Notes under the pieces: model-generated
The model's database searches: none
The model's input: the letters and a program-made list of their open reading frames with translations, nothing else
What the model was told of the DNA's origin: nothing
Made by a program: the position numbers and the translations under genes
Shown here: one piece after another, positions 20,379 through 28,965 of the stretch
Numbering within the stretch: the first letter of the stretch is position 1
Layout of the letters: every line of letters begins with the position of its first letter
Assembly (NCBI RefSeq): GCF_001544975.2
Contig: NZ_FCOG02000006.1
Span: 62,001-126,000 of the forward strand
DNA length: 64,000 nt
Origin: Caballeronia arationis
Lineage (GTDB): Bacteria > Pseudomonadota > Gammaproteobacteria > Burkholderiales > Burkholderiaceae
Direction: 5' to 3'

Positions 20379-20396
20379 CACGCCGCGTGCCCGCAA

Positions 20397-20744
20397 AGCG
20401 CGATGGGACGGCGGCGGAACGGCCAGGGCAGACGGCGCATGCGAGGAAGCTCGAACATGATGAATGGCCGCTTGGCCCGGCGCGCGTGGCGCGGGCCCCG
20501 GCCGGATCCGGAGATTTCGATATACACGTTATCGGTCGGACCGGCACGGACTTGAGTGCCGCGCCCGTCGCGACCTGTCCGTCTTGCCTGTCCGGCAAGG
20601 CAGCCGCCGTCGCCGGTGCGCACAAAAAATTGCCCCGGCGTGGCGCGCGTCCTATCTTTGAGAGGGCAAATGGTAGGATCGCGCCTGCAACCAAGACGGG
20701 CGAGGCCCGTCGAACGGTCAATTGAAAGACAGCGAGGCGATTCG
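20397..20744. other. Intergenic region between EAL gene and the 140-aa gene
   Basis: About 350 nt without a convincing gene apart from the 26-codon ORF that runs into the EAL start (minus strand). It should hold the divergent promoters. I see no strong hairpin; a short AT-richer stretch occurs around 20525-20540. Confidence 0.4.
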
Positions 20745-21167
20745 ATGGCGCAACAAAAAACCAATCCGAAACTCGAGCAGGCGCTCACGCGCGGCGACCT
20801 CGCCATTCGGCAGGCCAACTCGGCCCGCGCCACCGCGGTACTGCGCGCACTCGGCAAGATGATCGTCGAGGCATCGTCTACGATCGGCGTGGAGGCGTTC
20901 GTCGTCATTCACGACGGCGACAAGATCTACGATCCCGTCGACGGCATGTGGCCGCAGCAACTGCTGATATCGCTCGACGGCCCGGTCGAGGACACCGATC
21001 CGGACGAAGTGCGCACCATCACGTTGCTCGCCGATACGCCGGCCACGATCTTCCGCTGCGAGTGGCAGCGCGCGGACGGCAAGATCGGGCGCCAGGAAGG
21101 CCGGCCGCTCGCGATGGTCGCGTTCATCACCGACGTCGACATCCCCTGGCTCGACGACGAAGACTGA
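20745..21167 (+). CDS. Conserved hypothetical protein (140 aa)
   Basis: 140-aa soluble, acidic protein. The N-terminal half is helical (LEQALTRGDLAIRQANSARA); the C-terminal half looks beta-rich (DEVRTITLLADTPATIFRCE) and ends in acidic PWLDDED. No signal peptide, membrane segment or known motif. Start at ATG 20745 with GAGG upstream; an ORF extending to 20556 is not supported. It has its own strong terminator. Function unknown. Confidence 0.72.
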   Translation: MAQQKTNPKLEQALTRGDLAIRQANSARATAVLRALGKMIVEASSTIGVEAFVVIHDGDKIYDPVDGMWPQQLLISLDGPVEDTDPDEVRTITLLADTPATIFRCEWQRADGKIGRQEGRPLAMVAFITDVDIPWLDDED

Positions 21168-21192
21168 CCCGATCCCACTTTTTGCGCATCTG

Positions 21193-21219
21193 AACGGCTC
21201 CCTTCGCGGAGCCGTTTTT
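21193..21219 (+). terminator. Rho-independent terminator
   Basis: Perfect 9-bp stem AACGGCTCC / GGAGCCGTT with a CTTCGC loop followed by a T-run (21215-21219), 25 nt after the 140-aa gene. Confidence 0.9.
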
Positions 21220-21696
21220 ATTTGCCGGCGTTTCCCGGCATTTCCCGCCCCGGCTCCTCCCGTAGATCCTCACCTTTCGTGTGAGCATCGCTCCGTATGT
21301 CCGCGAATCATTTTCTTTTCGAACGATAGCGCAATCGTTTGCTTTCCTATTTTCAGGAATAGATTTCGAATTTTAATTTCCATTCTGCGGGCCGATAACC
21401 TTTCTACCCCGTTGCGAGCCTGTAATTCGTGAAAGTCGCAGCTGTCTTTCTGGCTGCTCCCTCTCCGATTACCGCCGGTAACTTTCGCCATTGCTCAATA
21501 TCGGGGCTGAGGTGCCGCTATCGGCGACTAGAGCGATTTCTCCATGTGTTTACCCCGGATTTTGTCCAGAAACATTTGCCACCGCTCACGCCGAAATAAC
21601 GAGTCATGAGACGCTCTTTCCGCCGCGCTTGGGCGCCACCTTTTCACCTGACTCGGGCCGGCACCTTTCCTAAATGCCAACAAAATGGGGTTACAA
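21220..21696. other. AT-richer intergenic region with an 18-bp near-palindrome
   Basis: About 480 nt with no gene I can support; short ORFs on both strands have no ribosome-binding site or protein-like composition. At 21322-21339 lies AACGATAGCGCAATCGTT, an 18-bp palindrome with one mismatched pair, which could be an operator. The region ends at the FeeM-like gene, so it may be a long leader or promoter region for it. Base composition is visibly more AT-rich than the flanks. Confidence 0.5.
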
Positions 21697-22476
21697 ATGG
21701 AACGTCTCAGCCTTGTAAATGAAGCCGCCGAAATCAGCCGTGAACAAAATGCCGCTCGTCCCGAGCTTTTTGCACTCCGCGCCCTCCAGAAACCCGAACG
21801 GATGCCGTTTACTATCCGTATCGCCTCGAACGAGCGCGACCTGCAGAAAGCGGTGCACATCCGGCGGTCGGCGTACGGGCGGCACCTGCCCGAGTTTGCC
21901 CAGACGATGTCCGTCGAGGACTGCGATCGCGCGCCGGGCACGGCCATACTGCTCGCGGAATCGAAGCTCGACGGTGCGCCGCTCGGCACAATGCGGATTC
22001 AGACCAACGAATTCGAACCGCTCGGCGTGCAGCATTCGGTGGCGCTGCCTGAGCGGTTGAACGGCCGGCTCGCGGAAGCGACCCGGCTGGGGGTTGCGGG
22101 CGGCTCGGTGGGCCGGGTAGTAAAAATGATGCTTTTCAAGGCTTTGTTTTTATATTGCGAGCAACAGAACATCGACTGGATGGTAATTACCGCGCGCTCG
22201 CCCATCGACAGGGAATATGAAGCGATGCTTTTTGAAGATGTTTTTGGCGATAAACAATTCATTCCGATGGCGCATGTCGGCGGATTGCCGCATCGTGTGC
22301 TTGCGGGGGAAGTCGGCGTCGCCCGGCAGCGCTGGGAAGAAGCGGGTCATCCGTTATTCCAGTTCGTGTTCCAGACGAACCATCCGGATATCGATTTGCG
22401 GACGTCCGATTTATCTTTCGAGCGGGAAACGGTACGATGCCCGGAGGCCTCGCAGCAAGTCGCTTACGGCCGGTGA
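21697..22476 (+). CDS. FeeM-like N-acyl amino acid synthase (GNAT-fold acyltransferase)
   Basis: 259 aa from ATG 21697; ATG 21685 would add four residues. The sequence resembles the N-acyl amino acid synthase/autoinducer-synthase branch of GNAT proteins: FTIRIASNERDLQKAVHIRR-type entry, AILLAESKLDGAPLGTMRI strands, and E127ATRLGV, the conserved Glu-x-Ser/Thr-Arg-Leu motif shared with FeeM and LuxI-type enzymes. It would join a long-chain acyl group from acyl-ACP to an amino acid. The C-terminal region (GDKQFIPMAHVGGLPHRVL) carries family-like features. Product is unknown. Base composition is lower in GC than neighbours. The GGDEF/EAL gene begins 47 nt downstream on the same strand, so the two are probably co-transcribed. 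Confidence 0.75.
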   Translation: MERLSLVNEAAEISREQNAARPELFALRALQKPERMPFTIRIASNERDLQKAVHIRRSAYGRHLPEFAQTMSVEDCDRAPGTAILLAESKLDGAPLGTMRIQTNEFEPLGVQHSVALPERLNGRLAEATRLGVAGGSVGRVVKMMLFKALFLYCEQQNIDWMVITARSPIDREYEAMLFEDVFGDKQFIPMAHVGGLPHRVLAGEVGVARQRWEEAGHPLFQFVFQTNHPDIDLRTSDLSFERETVRCPEASQQVAYGR

Positions 22477-22523
22477 CCAAGAATAACTGGGCTGCCCGAC
22501 GGCCCGGGTAACAGGAATTGGCG

Positions 22524-25500
22524 ATGGCGGGCAGGCATTTTCGGCCCCGCCATCGTCCGCGCGGCACGCGTCGTGCACCACGGGGATTTTCCAGTATGGC
22601 GTCGGTTACGTTATTTTCCCTTTCGAAATACCGGCACACGGGGTCGTGGCTCGACCGCGCGCTTTATGTTTTCTCCGTATATATCGTTCCCTTTTTGATT
22701 GCGGCCGGCACGATTGCCACGCTTTTGCTGTTGCCGCACCAGTTTCGATCCGCCGCAGCCGTAACGCTGCCGCTGCACGTCATCGACGAGCGCGGTGCCG
22801 TCGTCGCTCCCGCGGACGCGCTCGCCCAGTTGCGCGACGCGCCCTCGACCACACGCTACGGCACGCAACTCTCCGAAACGCCCATCTGGTTCACTTTCAC
22901 CGTGCCGGCGTCGACATCGACGCACCCGACGCTCGTCGAATTCCCGTCGCGGCATGCGCAAAGCCTCTCATGCTGGATCGCCTCCACGATGCAGCCGCTC
23001 GGCACCGCCGACCGCGAGTCGGTCACGGGCGAGATGCGCGCCGTCAAGGCCGGCTTTTCCGTCTATCTCGGTCATCTCGCGCAACCGCTGCCGATCCTGT
23101 GCGCCGGCACGTTTTCCGGTCCCGCGCAACTGAGCGTGCAGGCGTGGGACGCGCCCGGCCTGCGCAATTCCTCGCTCGACTTCCAGGAAAGCGCAGGGCT
23201 GATCGGCGGCGGCCTGCTCACGCTCGCCGTGTTCGTCTTCGTCACCGCGATCATCAATCGCGAGTGGACCTATGTGATCTTCGCGGTGTGGCTCGTCGGC
23301 AATTTGCGGCTGTGCGCGAACGCGATGGGCTGGGACACGCAGTGGCTCGACCGCGTGATTCCGCCCGACTGGATCCCGGTGCTGCGGCAGGTCACGTTCG
23401 CCGCGTACTACCTGTTGACGGGCGCGCTCTTCAGCCAGCTGTTCCGGCGCGAATTGCGCGCGATCGGCTATCGATGGCTCCTGCGCGCCGGACAGTACGT
23501 CGGACTGGTGCTGCTCGCGCTGTCGGTCGTGCTGCCGTATTCGCGCTTCATTCCGGCGCTGTGGGTGCTGGGCGGCTTCGGCATCGGCGTGCTGATCTTC
23601 CTGCTCGCGCGCCTCGTCTGGCTTGCCCGCTCGCGCACGGTGCTGTGGTACGTCGCGTCGCTCGCGATCGTGCTTTTCGCCACGTTCTCCGAGGTGCTCG
23701 GCGCGGCTTTCGGGCTAAAGCTGTTGTTCGGCGGCGTCAACACGGTGACGGCTGCGCTCTCGTCGAGCATGATGGCGGCCTTCGCGATCGCCGAGCAGAT
23801 GCGCGCCGAACGCGAGCACCGCCGGCAGGCGCAGACAGAACTGCGCAACACCTACGAAGTCACGCCGATCGGCCTCTTCACGCTCGACTCCGACGGCCAC
23901 TTCGTGCGCGCCAACCCGGCGTTGCGCGCGATGCTCGACCTGCACAAGGCCGAATACAAGTCGCGCCACTGGAATGATTATTTCGAAGCGGGCGCCTGGG
24001 GCGCGCTGCAGGCGCTGGCTTCGAAGGGCAGCGACGGCGAACTCGAAATGGGCGGCGCCGCTGCGCGCGGCACCGGCGAGCGGCGCTATCTGCTGAAGGC
24101 GATCGAGTCGAACGGCTGGGTCGAAGGGTCGCTGCAGGACGTCACCGAGCGCTCGAAAGCCATCGAGCGCCTGCGCTTTCTGGCCGAGCACGATCCGCTG
24201 ACGGGGTCGCTCAACCGCCGCGGCGTGGAAAAGGCGATCGCGGTGGAAAGCGATGAAGCGTTGCCGTGGGCGCTCGCGTACGTCGACCTCGACCGCTTCA
24301 AGCTCGTGAACGACCTGTTCGGCCATCGCTCCGGCGACGAAGTGCTGAAGCAGGTCGCCTCGCGCATGCGCGCGCACTTCGAGCGCGAATATCCGCTCGG
24401 TCGCATCGGCGGCGACGAGTTCGTCTGCGTGATGAGCGACACCTCCATCGACGACGCCATCGCGCAATGCCACGAACTGATCTCGGTGCTCTCCGACGCG
24501 CCGTATCAGGTGGGCAATCGCGCGTTCCAGGTGAAGGCGTCGATCGGGCTCGTCGAGTGCTCGCGCGGCGTGCGCGTGCAGGATGCAGTCTCGAACGCCG
24601 ACCGCGCGTGCCGCGAGGCGAAGAAGGTCGCGCACACGCGCCTCGTCACGTACCGCAAGGGCGCCGCCGCGTTCGAGGAGCGCGCGGAAGAACTGCGGCT
24701 CGTCGAGACGCTCGGGCGCAACCGGCTGCCGGCCGGCCTGTTCCTCGTGATGCAGCCGATCATGTCGCTCTCGGCGCCGACGGAGTCGCTCAACTTCGAG
24801 GTGCTCCTGCGCATGCGGGCCCCCGACGGCACGACGCTGCCCGCGGGCAAGGTGATCGTCGCGGCGGAAGAGTCGGGCAATATCGCGGCGATCGACCGCT
24901 GGGTCATGACGACGCTGCTCACGTGGATCGAAAAGCATCAGCACATGCTGCCGAACACGCAGTTCATCTGCGTGAACCTGTCGGGCGGGTCGCTGAACGA
25001 CGAGCAGTTCATGGAAGACGTCTTCGCGCTCTTCGCGCAGCACCGCTCGATCGTCCACTACCTGTGCCTCGAAATCACGGAGAGCGTCGCGCTGCACGAT
25101 CTCGAAAACACGCAGCGCTTCATTTCGCGTGTCCACGACATGGGCGGCAAGATCGCGCTCGACGACTTCGGGGCGGGCTACACGTCGTTCAAGTATCTGA
25201 AGGCGCTATCCGCCGACGCGCTCAAGATCGACGGCGAGTTCGTCCGCACGATGTGCGCGCATCCGGCCGACATCGCGATCGTCGAGGCGATCGTGGCGTT
25301 GGCCCGCAATCTCGGCATGCGCAGCGTCGCGGAATGGGTCGAGGACGCCGATACGCTGCGCGCGCTGCAGGAAATCGGCGTGGACTACGTGCAGGGTTAT
25401 CTGATCGCGAAGCCGCAGGAAAGCGCGGCGATTCTGGCGGCGTCGTCGGCCGCGAGTTTCGTGCAGGATGCGGAAGTCGTGAATTTCATCGAATGCCTGT

Positions 25501-25565
25501 CGGAACCCGAGCAGGCAATGTCTTACGGCTACGAGTGGCGCGCGCGGGTCGCGTCGCGCCACTGA
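22524..25565 (+). CDS. Membrane 7TM-PAS-GGDEF-EAL protein (c-di-GMP turnover)
   Basis: 1013 aa. TM helix at about 48-72, a periplasmic domain (about 75-225), a block of roughly seven TM helices (about 225-430) resembling 7TMR-DISM receptors, a PAS domain (about 440-555), a GGDEF domain (G629-F633 motif intact) and an EAL domain in which the name motif reads EVL (Glu759). Other EAL residues are kept: CVNLSGGS, CLEITES, DDFGAGY (Asp880-881), KIDGEFV. So both diguanylate cyclase and phosphodiesterase activity are possible. ATG 22524 has CAGGA upstream; a later ATG (22596) is possible and would drop a basic, Arg-rich leader. Follows the FeeM-like gene closely. Confidence 0.88.
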   Translation: MAGRHFRPRHRPRGTRRAPRGFSSMASVTLFSLSKYRHTGSWLDRALYVFSVYIVPFLIAAGTIATLLLLPHQFRSAAAVTLPLHVIDERGAVVAPADALAQLRDAPSTTRYGTQLSETPIWFTFTVPASTSTHPTLVEFPSRHAQSLSCWIASTMQPLGTADRESVTGEMRAVKAGFSVYLGHLAQPLPILCAGTFSGPAQLSVQAWDAPGLRNSSLDFQESAGLIGGGLLTLAVFVFVTAIINREWTYVIFAVWLVGNLRLCANAMGWDTQWLDRVIPPDWIPVLRQVTFAAYYLLTGALFSQLFRRELRAIGYRWLLRAGQYVGLVLLALSVVLPYSRFIPALWVLGGFGIGVLIFLLARLVWLARSRTVLWYVASLAIVLFATFSEVLGAAFGLKLLFGGVNTVTAALSSSMMAAFAIAEQMRAEREHRRQAQTELRNTYEVTPIGLFTLDSDGHFVRANPALRAMLDLHKAEYKSRHWNDYFEAGAWGALQALASKGSDGELEMGGAAARGTGERRYLLKAIESNGWVEGSLQDVTERSKAIERLRFLAEHDPLTGSLNRRGVEKAIAVESDEALPWALAYVDLDRFKLVNDLFGHRSGDEVLKQVASRMRAHFEREYPLGRIGGDEFVCVMSDTSIDDAIAQCHELISVLSDAPYQVGNRAFQVKASIGLVECSRGVRVQDAVSNADRACREAKKVAHTRLVTYRKGAAAFEERAEELRLVETLGRNRLPAGLFLVMQPIMSLSAPTESLNFEVLLRMRAPDGTTLPAGKVIVAAEESGNIAAIDRWVMTTLLTWIEKHQHMLPNTQFICVNLSGGSLNDEQFMEDVFALFAQHRSIVHYLCLEITESVALHDLENTQRFISRVHDMGGKIALDDFGAGYTSFKYLKALSADALKIDGEFVRTMCAHPADIAIVEAIVALARNLGMRSVAEWVEDADTLRALQEIGVDYVQGYLIAKPQESAAILAASSAASFVQDAEVVNFIECLSEPEQAMSYGYEWRARVASRH

Positions 25566-25587
25566 GCGCGGTCTTTGCGACGCCCGC

Positions 25588-25797
25588 TCAAGCCGTCTTC
25601 TGCTCGTTCAGTACCTTCGTGGCCGCAATCGGAATGCGCGTGTCGTCCCATTGGGCGAGCCACTGCACTTCCTTCGTCGTGAAATAGCCCGGGTAATTGC
25701 GCAGCGCGAACTGCAGCGAATCGACGACATGGTCGCGGATGATTTGCGGCGCGGCTTCGTCGTTGACGATCGCGTGGAGGGCTTCGAGTGTGCTCAT
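25588..25797 (-). CDS. Small conserved hypothetical protein (69 aa)
   Basis: 69-aa soluble protein, mainly helical (MSTLEALHAIVNDEAAPQII, then RDHVVDSLQFALRNY), ending LNEQKTA. No known domain. Start placed at ATG 25797; the ORF can be extended 11 codons to 25830 but those codons show no signal. It is convergent with the GGDEF/EAL gene, 22 nt apart. Function unknown. Confidence 0.6.
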   Translation of the reverse strand: MSTLEALHAIVNDEAAPQIIRDHVVDSLQFALRNYPGYFTTKEVQWLAQWDDTRIPIAATKVLNEQKTA

Positions 25798-25881
25798 GGC
25801 GCAGGTTGAGTCGAAAGGAAATTGCGCCAACCTTAACCGGAGAAAAATCCGGAAAATTATTCGATGCGCGCCGCGCGTGGC

Positions 25882-26508
25882 TTAATCGAGCGAAAGCCGC
25901 ACGGCGAACGCCAGCAACGCCGCCGAGAACGTCCAGCGCTGCGCCGTCTGCGCGCGCGGATGACGGCGCAGCCATCCCGAAATCCTCACCGCGCCGAGCG
26001 CGAGCGTCACGTCGAACGCGACGCCGACCGCCACCAGCACCACGCCCAGTTCGACCACCTGCGACCACACCGGTCCGGCTTCCGGATGCACGAACTGCGG
26101 CAGCAGCACGGAGCAGAACAGCAGCGCCTTCGGATTCAGGATGCTGCTCAGCATGCCTTTCGCGACCGCCGAGCGTAGCGTCGATGTTGCGCCGGGGCGG
26201 GCGGCATCGTCGAGACCGAACGACGGCGAGCGGAAGATCTGCACCGCGACGTACGACAGATACAGCGCCCCGGCAATCCGCACCGCTTCGTAGAGCCACG
26301 GCGCGCTTTTCAGCAACGCCGCGACGCCGAGCGCGGAAATCGTCACATGCGTCGCGCGGGCCGTGGCGAGGCCGCTCGCGGTGGCGAGACCGTGCCGCAT
26401 GCCGCGCGTCGCGCTCGTCTGCAGGACGAGCGCCATGTCGGGACCGGGCAGCGCATAGACGACGGCCAGCGCGCCGACGAACACCGCGAGCAAATCGAGC
26501 GAAACCAT
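25882..26508 (-). CDS. LysE/RhtB family amino acid exporter
   Basis: 208-aa inner-membrane protein with about six hydrophobic segments and the family N-terminal motif [20 protein letters not shown] (Pro-Gly-Pro), plus [11 protein letters not shown]. It exports an amino acid or homoserine-like compound by proton exchange. ATG 26508 has a strong GGAGG. It is divergent from an Lrp-type regulator, the usual arrangement for LysE-type exporters induced by their substrate. Confidence 0.9.
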   Translation of the reverse strand: MVSLDLLAVFVGALAVVYALPGPDMALVLQTSATRGMRHGLATASGLATARATHVTISALGVAALLKSAPWLYEAVRIAGALYLSYVAVQIFRSPSFGLDDAARPGATSTLRSAVAKGMLSSILNPKALLFCSVLLPQFVHPEAGPVWSQVVELGVVLVAVGVAFDVTLALGAVRISGWLRRHPRAQTAQRWTFSAALLAFAVRLSLD

Positions 26509-26556
26509 GATGACCTCCGTTTTGAAGGCTCAATGATGCCGCCACTCGATGAGCGA

Positions 26557-26590
26557 TTTCTGGCTTATTGGGCTATTGTATTCATAGAAA
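26557..26590. promoter_or_regulatory. AT-rich control region between lysE-like and Lrp genes
   Basis: TTTCT (26557-26561) and AGAAA (26586-26590) flank an AT-rich stretch with two related words (TTATTGGG, CTATTGTA). Weakly symmetric AT-rich sites are what Lrp-type proteins bind. This is a positional guess. Confidence 0.3.
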
Positions 26591-26635
26591 TTAGCGGAAA
26601 GCGCCAGAAGCGTGCTCGAACTGGAGGAAATCACC

Positions 26636-27100
26636 ATGAACGATCTCGACAAGATCGACCGTGCCATTCTCGCGGCTGTCCAGCAGGACGGCCGCATTCC
26701 GATCGCCAAGCTCGCCGAGCGCGTCGGCCTGAGCGAAACGCCCTGTGCGCGGCGCCTGAAGCGTCTCGAAAGCGAGGGATTCATCGGCGGCTACCGCGCC
26801 GTGCTGTCGCGAAAAGCGCTGGATATCGGCGTGATCGCGTTTGCGCAGGTGCGCTTTTCCATCCACGACCGCGCGCTGTCCGACCGCTTCGAGCGCGAAG
26901 TGCAGGGCATCGGGCGCATCGTGTCGTGCCACAACATTTCGGGCAGCGCAGACTACCTGCTGCAGGTCGCGGCGCGCGACCTCGACGAATACGGCATTTT
27001 CATGCGCGACGTTTTGCGCGCACTGCCGGGCGTGACGGCGGTCGAATCGATGCTGTCGCTGCGCGAAGTCAAGCGCGATACCGGGCTGCCGCTGATTTAG
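26636..27100 (+). CDS. Lrp/AsnC family transcriptional regulator
   Basis: 154 aa. N-terminal HTH (residues 5-60: [40 protein letters not shown]) and a C-terminal RAM ligand-binding domain ([31 protein letters not shown]). Start at ATG 26636 with GGAGGA just upstream; the ORF can run eight codons further but that overlaps the ribosome-binding site. Likely controls the divergent exporter in response to an amino acid. It is followed by the hutU control region. Confidence 0.9.
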   Translation: MNDLDKIDRAILAAVQQDGRIPIAKLAERVGLSETPCARRLKRLESEGFIGGYRAVLSRKALDIGVIAFAQVRFSIHDRALSDRFEREVQGIGRIVSCHNISGSADYLLQVAARDLDEYGIFMRDVLRALPGVTAVESMLSLREVKRDTGLPLI

Positions 27101-27113
27101 CTGTCTATACAAG
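27101..27113. promoter_or_regulatory. HutC-type operator upstream of hutU (distal)
   Basis: CTGTCTATACAAG, immediately after the Lrp stop. Its reverse complement, CTTGTATAGACAG, is found exactly at 52142-52154 before hutH. One mismatch from a perfect TGTATATACA palindrome. Confidence 0.65.
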
Positions 27114-27152
27114 CGTCCGCGCAGTCTTCCGAAAGCCCGGCACTAAAGACCA

Positions 27153-27189
27153 AGGGAATTCCCTAATACAACCAAAGTTGTATATACAA
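27153..27189 (+). promoter_or_regulatory. hutU promoter box and proximal HutC operator
   Basis: AGGGAATTCCCT (27153-27164) is a perfect palindrome extended to GAATTCCCTAAT (27156-27167), which recurs identically before hutH. TTGTATATACAA (27178-27189) is a perfect 12-bp palindrome of the HutC type and contains a plausible -10 (TATATA, 27181-27186) 23 bp from the ATTCCC in the box. A repressor there would cover the -10. The leader to hutU is about 70 nt. Confidence 0.6.
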
Positions 27190-27258
27190 GACCATCTGGC
27201 TTATCGGATCTGTCTGTTGCAGGCGGATCGTCCCACCCTCAAAGCGCAGGAGTTCGTT

Positions 27259-28959
27259 GTGGACCAATCTTCCCGTCAGGCTTTTCGTTTCCGCGATGTG
27301 GAGATCCGCGCGCCGCGCGGCACCACGCTCAACGCCAAGAGCTGGCTGACCGAAGCGCCGCTGCGCATGCTGATGAACAATCTCGATCCGGAAGTAGCCG
27401 AGAATCCGAAGGAACTGGTCGTCTATGGCGGCATCGGGCGGGCGGCGCGCGACTGGGCGTGCTTCGACAAGATCGTTGAGACGCTCAAGCGCCTGGAAGC
27501 CGACGAAACGTTGCTCGTGCAGTCGGGCAAGCCGGTCGGCGTGTTCAAGACGCACGAGAACGCGCCGCGCGTGCTGATCGCGAATTCGAACCTCGTGCCG
27601 CACTGGGGCACCTGGGAGCATTTCAACGAACTCGACGCGAAAGGCCTCGCGATGTACGGCCAGATGACGGCCGGAAGCTGGATCTACATCGGCAGCCAGG
27701 GGATCGTGCAGGGCACCTACGAGACCTTCGTCGAAGCAGGGCGGCAGCACTACGGCGGCGACCTGAAGGGCCGCTGGGTGCTGACCGCGGGCCTCGGCGG
27801 CATGGGCGGCGCGCAGCCGCTCGCGGCGACGCTCGCGGGCGCCTGTTCGCTCAACATCGAATGCCAGCAGAGCCGCATCGACTTTCGCCTGAAGACGCGC
27901 TACGTCGACGAACAGGCGACCGATCTCGACGACGCACTCGCCCGCATCGAGCGCTACACGTCCGAAGGCCGCGCGATTTCGGTCGCGCTGTGCGCCAATG
28001 CCGCCGATGTGCTGCCCGAACTCGTGCGCCGCGGCGTGCGTCCGGACATGGTCACCGACCAGACGAGCGCGCACGATCCGCTGAACGGCTATCTGCCGAA
28101 GGGCTGGACCTGGGCGCAATACCGCGACCGCGCGCAGAGCGACGCGGCGGGCACGGTGAAGGCGGCGAAGCAGTCGATGGCGGAGCACGTTCGCGCGATG
28201 CTCGCGTTCCAGCAGCAGGGCGTCCCGACCTTCGACTACGGCAACAACATCCGCCAGATGGCGAAGGACGAGGGCGTCGCGAACGCGTTCGATTTCCCGG
28301 GCTTCGTGCCGGCGTACATCCGGCCGCTTTTCTGCCGCGGCGTCGGGCCGTTCCGCTGGGCCGCGCTCTCCGGCGACCCGCAGGACATCTACAAGACCGA
28401 CGCGAAGGTCAAGGAACTGATTCCCGACGACGAACATCTGCATCGCTGGCTCGACATGGCGCGCGAGCGCATCAGCTTCCAGGGGCTGCCCGCGCGGATC
28501 TGCTGGGTCGGGCTCGGACAGCGCGCGAAGCTCGGCCTCGCGTTCAACGAGATGGTGCGCTCGGGCGAACTGTCGGCGCCGGTCGTGATCGGGCGCGATC
28601 ACCTGGATTCCGGCTCGGTCGCGAGCCCGAACCGCGAGACCGAATCGATGCAGGACGGCTCGGATGCCGTCTCCGACTGGCCGCTCCTCAACGCGCTCCT
28701 GAACACCGCGAGCGGCGCGACGTGGGTGTCGATCCACCACGGCGGCGGCGTCGGCATGGGCTTTTCGCAGCATGCGGGCGTCGTGATCGTCTGCGACGGC
28801 ACCGACGAAGCCGCCGCGCGCATCGCCCGGGTGCTGCACAACGACCCGGCGACGGGCGTCATGCGCCACGCTGATGCGGGCTACGACATCGCCGTCGAGT
28901 GTGCGCGCGAAAAGGGCCTCGATCTGCCGATGATCGAAGGCGCCGTGCCGAAGAAGTAA
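27259..28959 (+). CDS. hutU: Urocanate hydratase
   Basis: 566 aa. Converts urocanate to imidazolonepropionate using tightly bound NAD+. Family blocks are easily seen: [46 protein letters not shown], the NAD loop [21 protein letters not shown]-like [24 protein letters not shown] (conserved Cys) and [15 protein letters not shown]. The start is GTG at 27259 with CAGGAG upstream. hutI follows 6 nt later, so the two form an operon. It is separated by about 22 kb from the other hut genes. Confidence 0.96.
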   Translation: MDQSSRQAFRFRDVEIRAPRGTTLNAKSWLTEAPLRMLMNNLDPEVAENPKELVVYGGIGRAARDWACFDKIVETLKRLEADETLLVQSGKPVGVFKTHENAPRVLIANSNLVPHWGTWEHFNELDAKGLAMYGQMTAGSWIYIGSQGIVQGTYETFVEAGRQHYGGDLKGRWVLTAGLGGMGGAQPLAATLAGACSLNIECQQSRIDFRLKTRYVDEQATDLDDALARIERYTSEGRAISVALCANAADVLPELVRRGVRPDMVTDQTSAHDPLNGYLPKGWTWAQYRDRAQSDAAGTVKAAKQSMAEHVRAMLAFQQQGVPTFDYGNNIRQMAKDEGVANAFDFPGFVPAYIRPLFCRGVGPFRWAALSGDPQDIYKTDAKVKELIPDDEHLHRWLDMARERISFQGLPARICWVGLGQRAKLGLAFNEMVRSGELSAPVVIGRDHLDSGSVASPNRETESMQDGSDAVSDWPLLNALLNTASGATWVSIHHGGGVGMGFSQHAGVVIVCDGTDEAAARIARVLHNDPATGVMRHADAGYDIAVECAREKGLDLPMIEGAVPKK

Positions 28960-28965
28960 GCCGCG

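Noticed and set aside
26347..27258. Long N-terminal extension of hutU
   Set aside because: It overlaps the lysE-like and Lrp genes in another frame and includes the hut operators; the GTG at 27259 has a proper ribosome-binding site.
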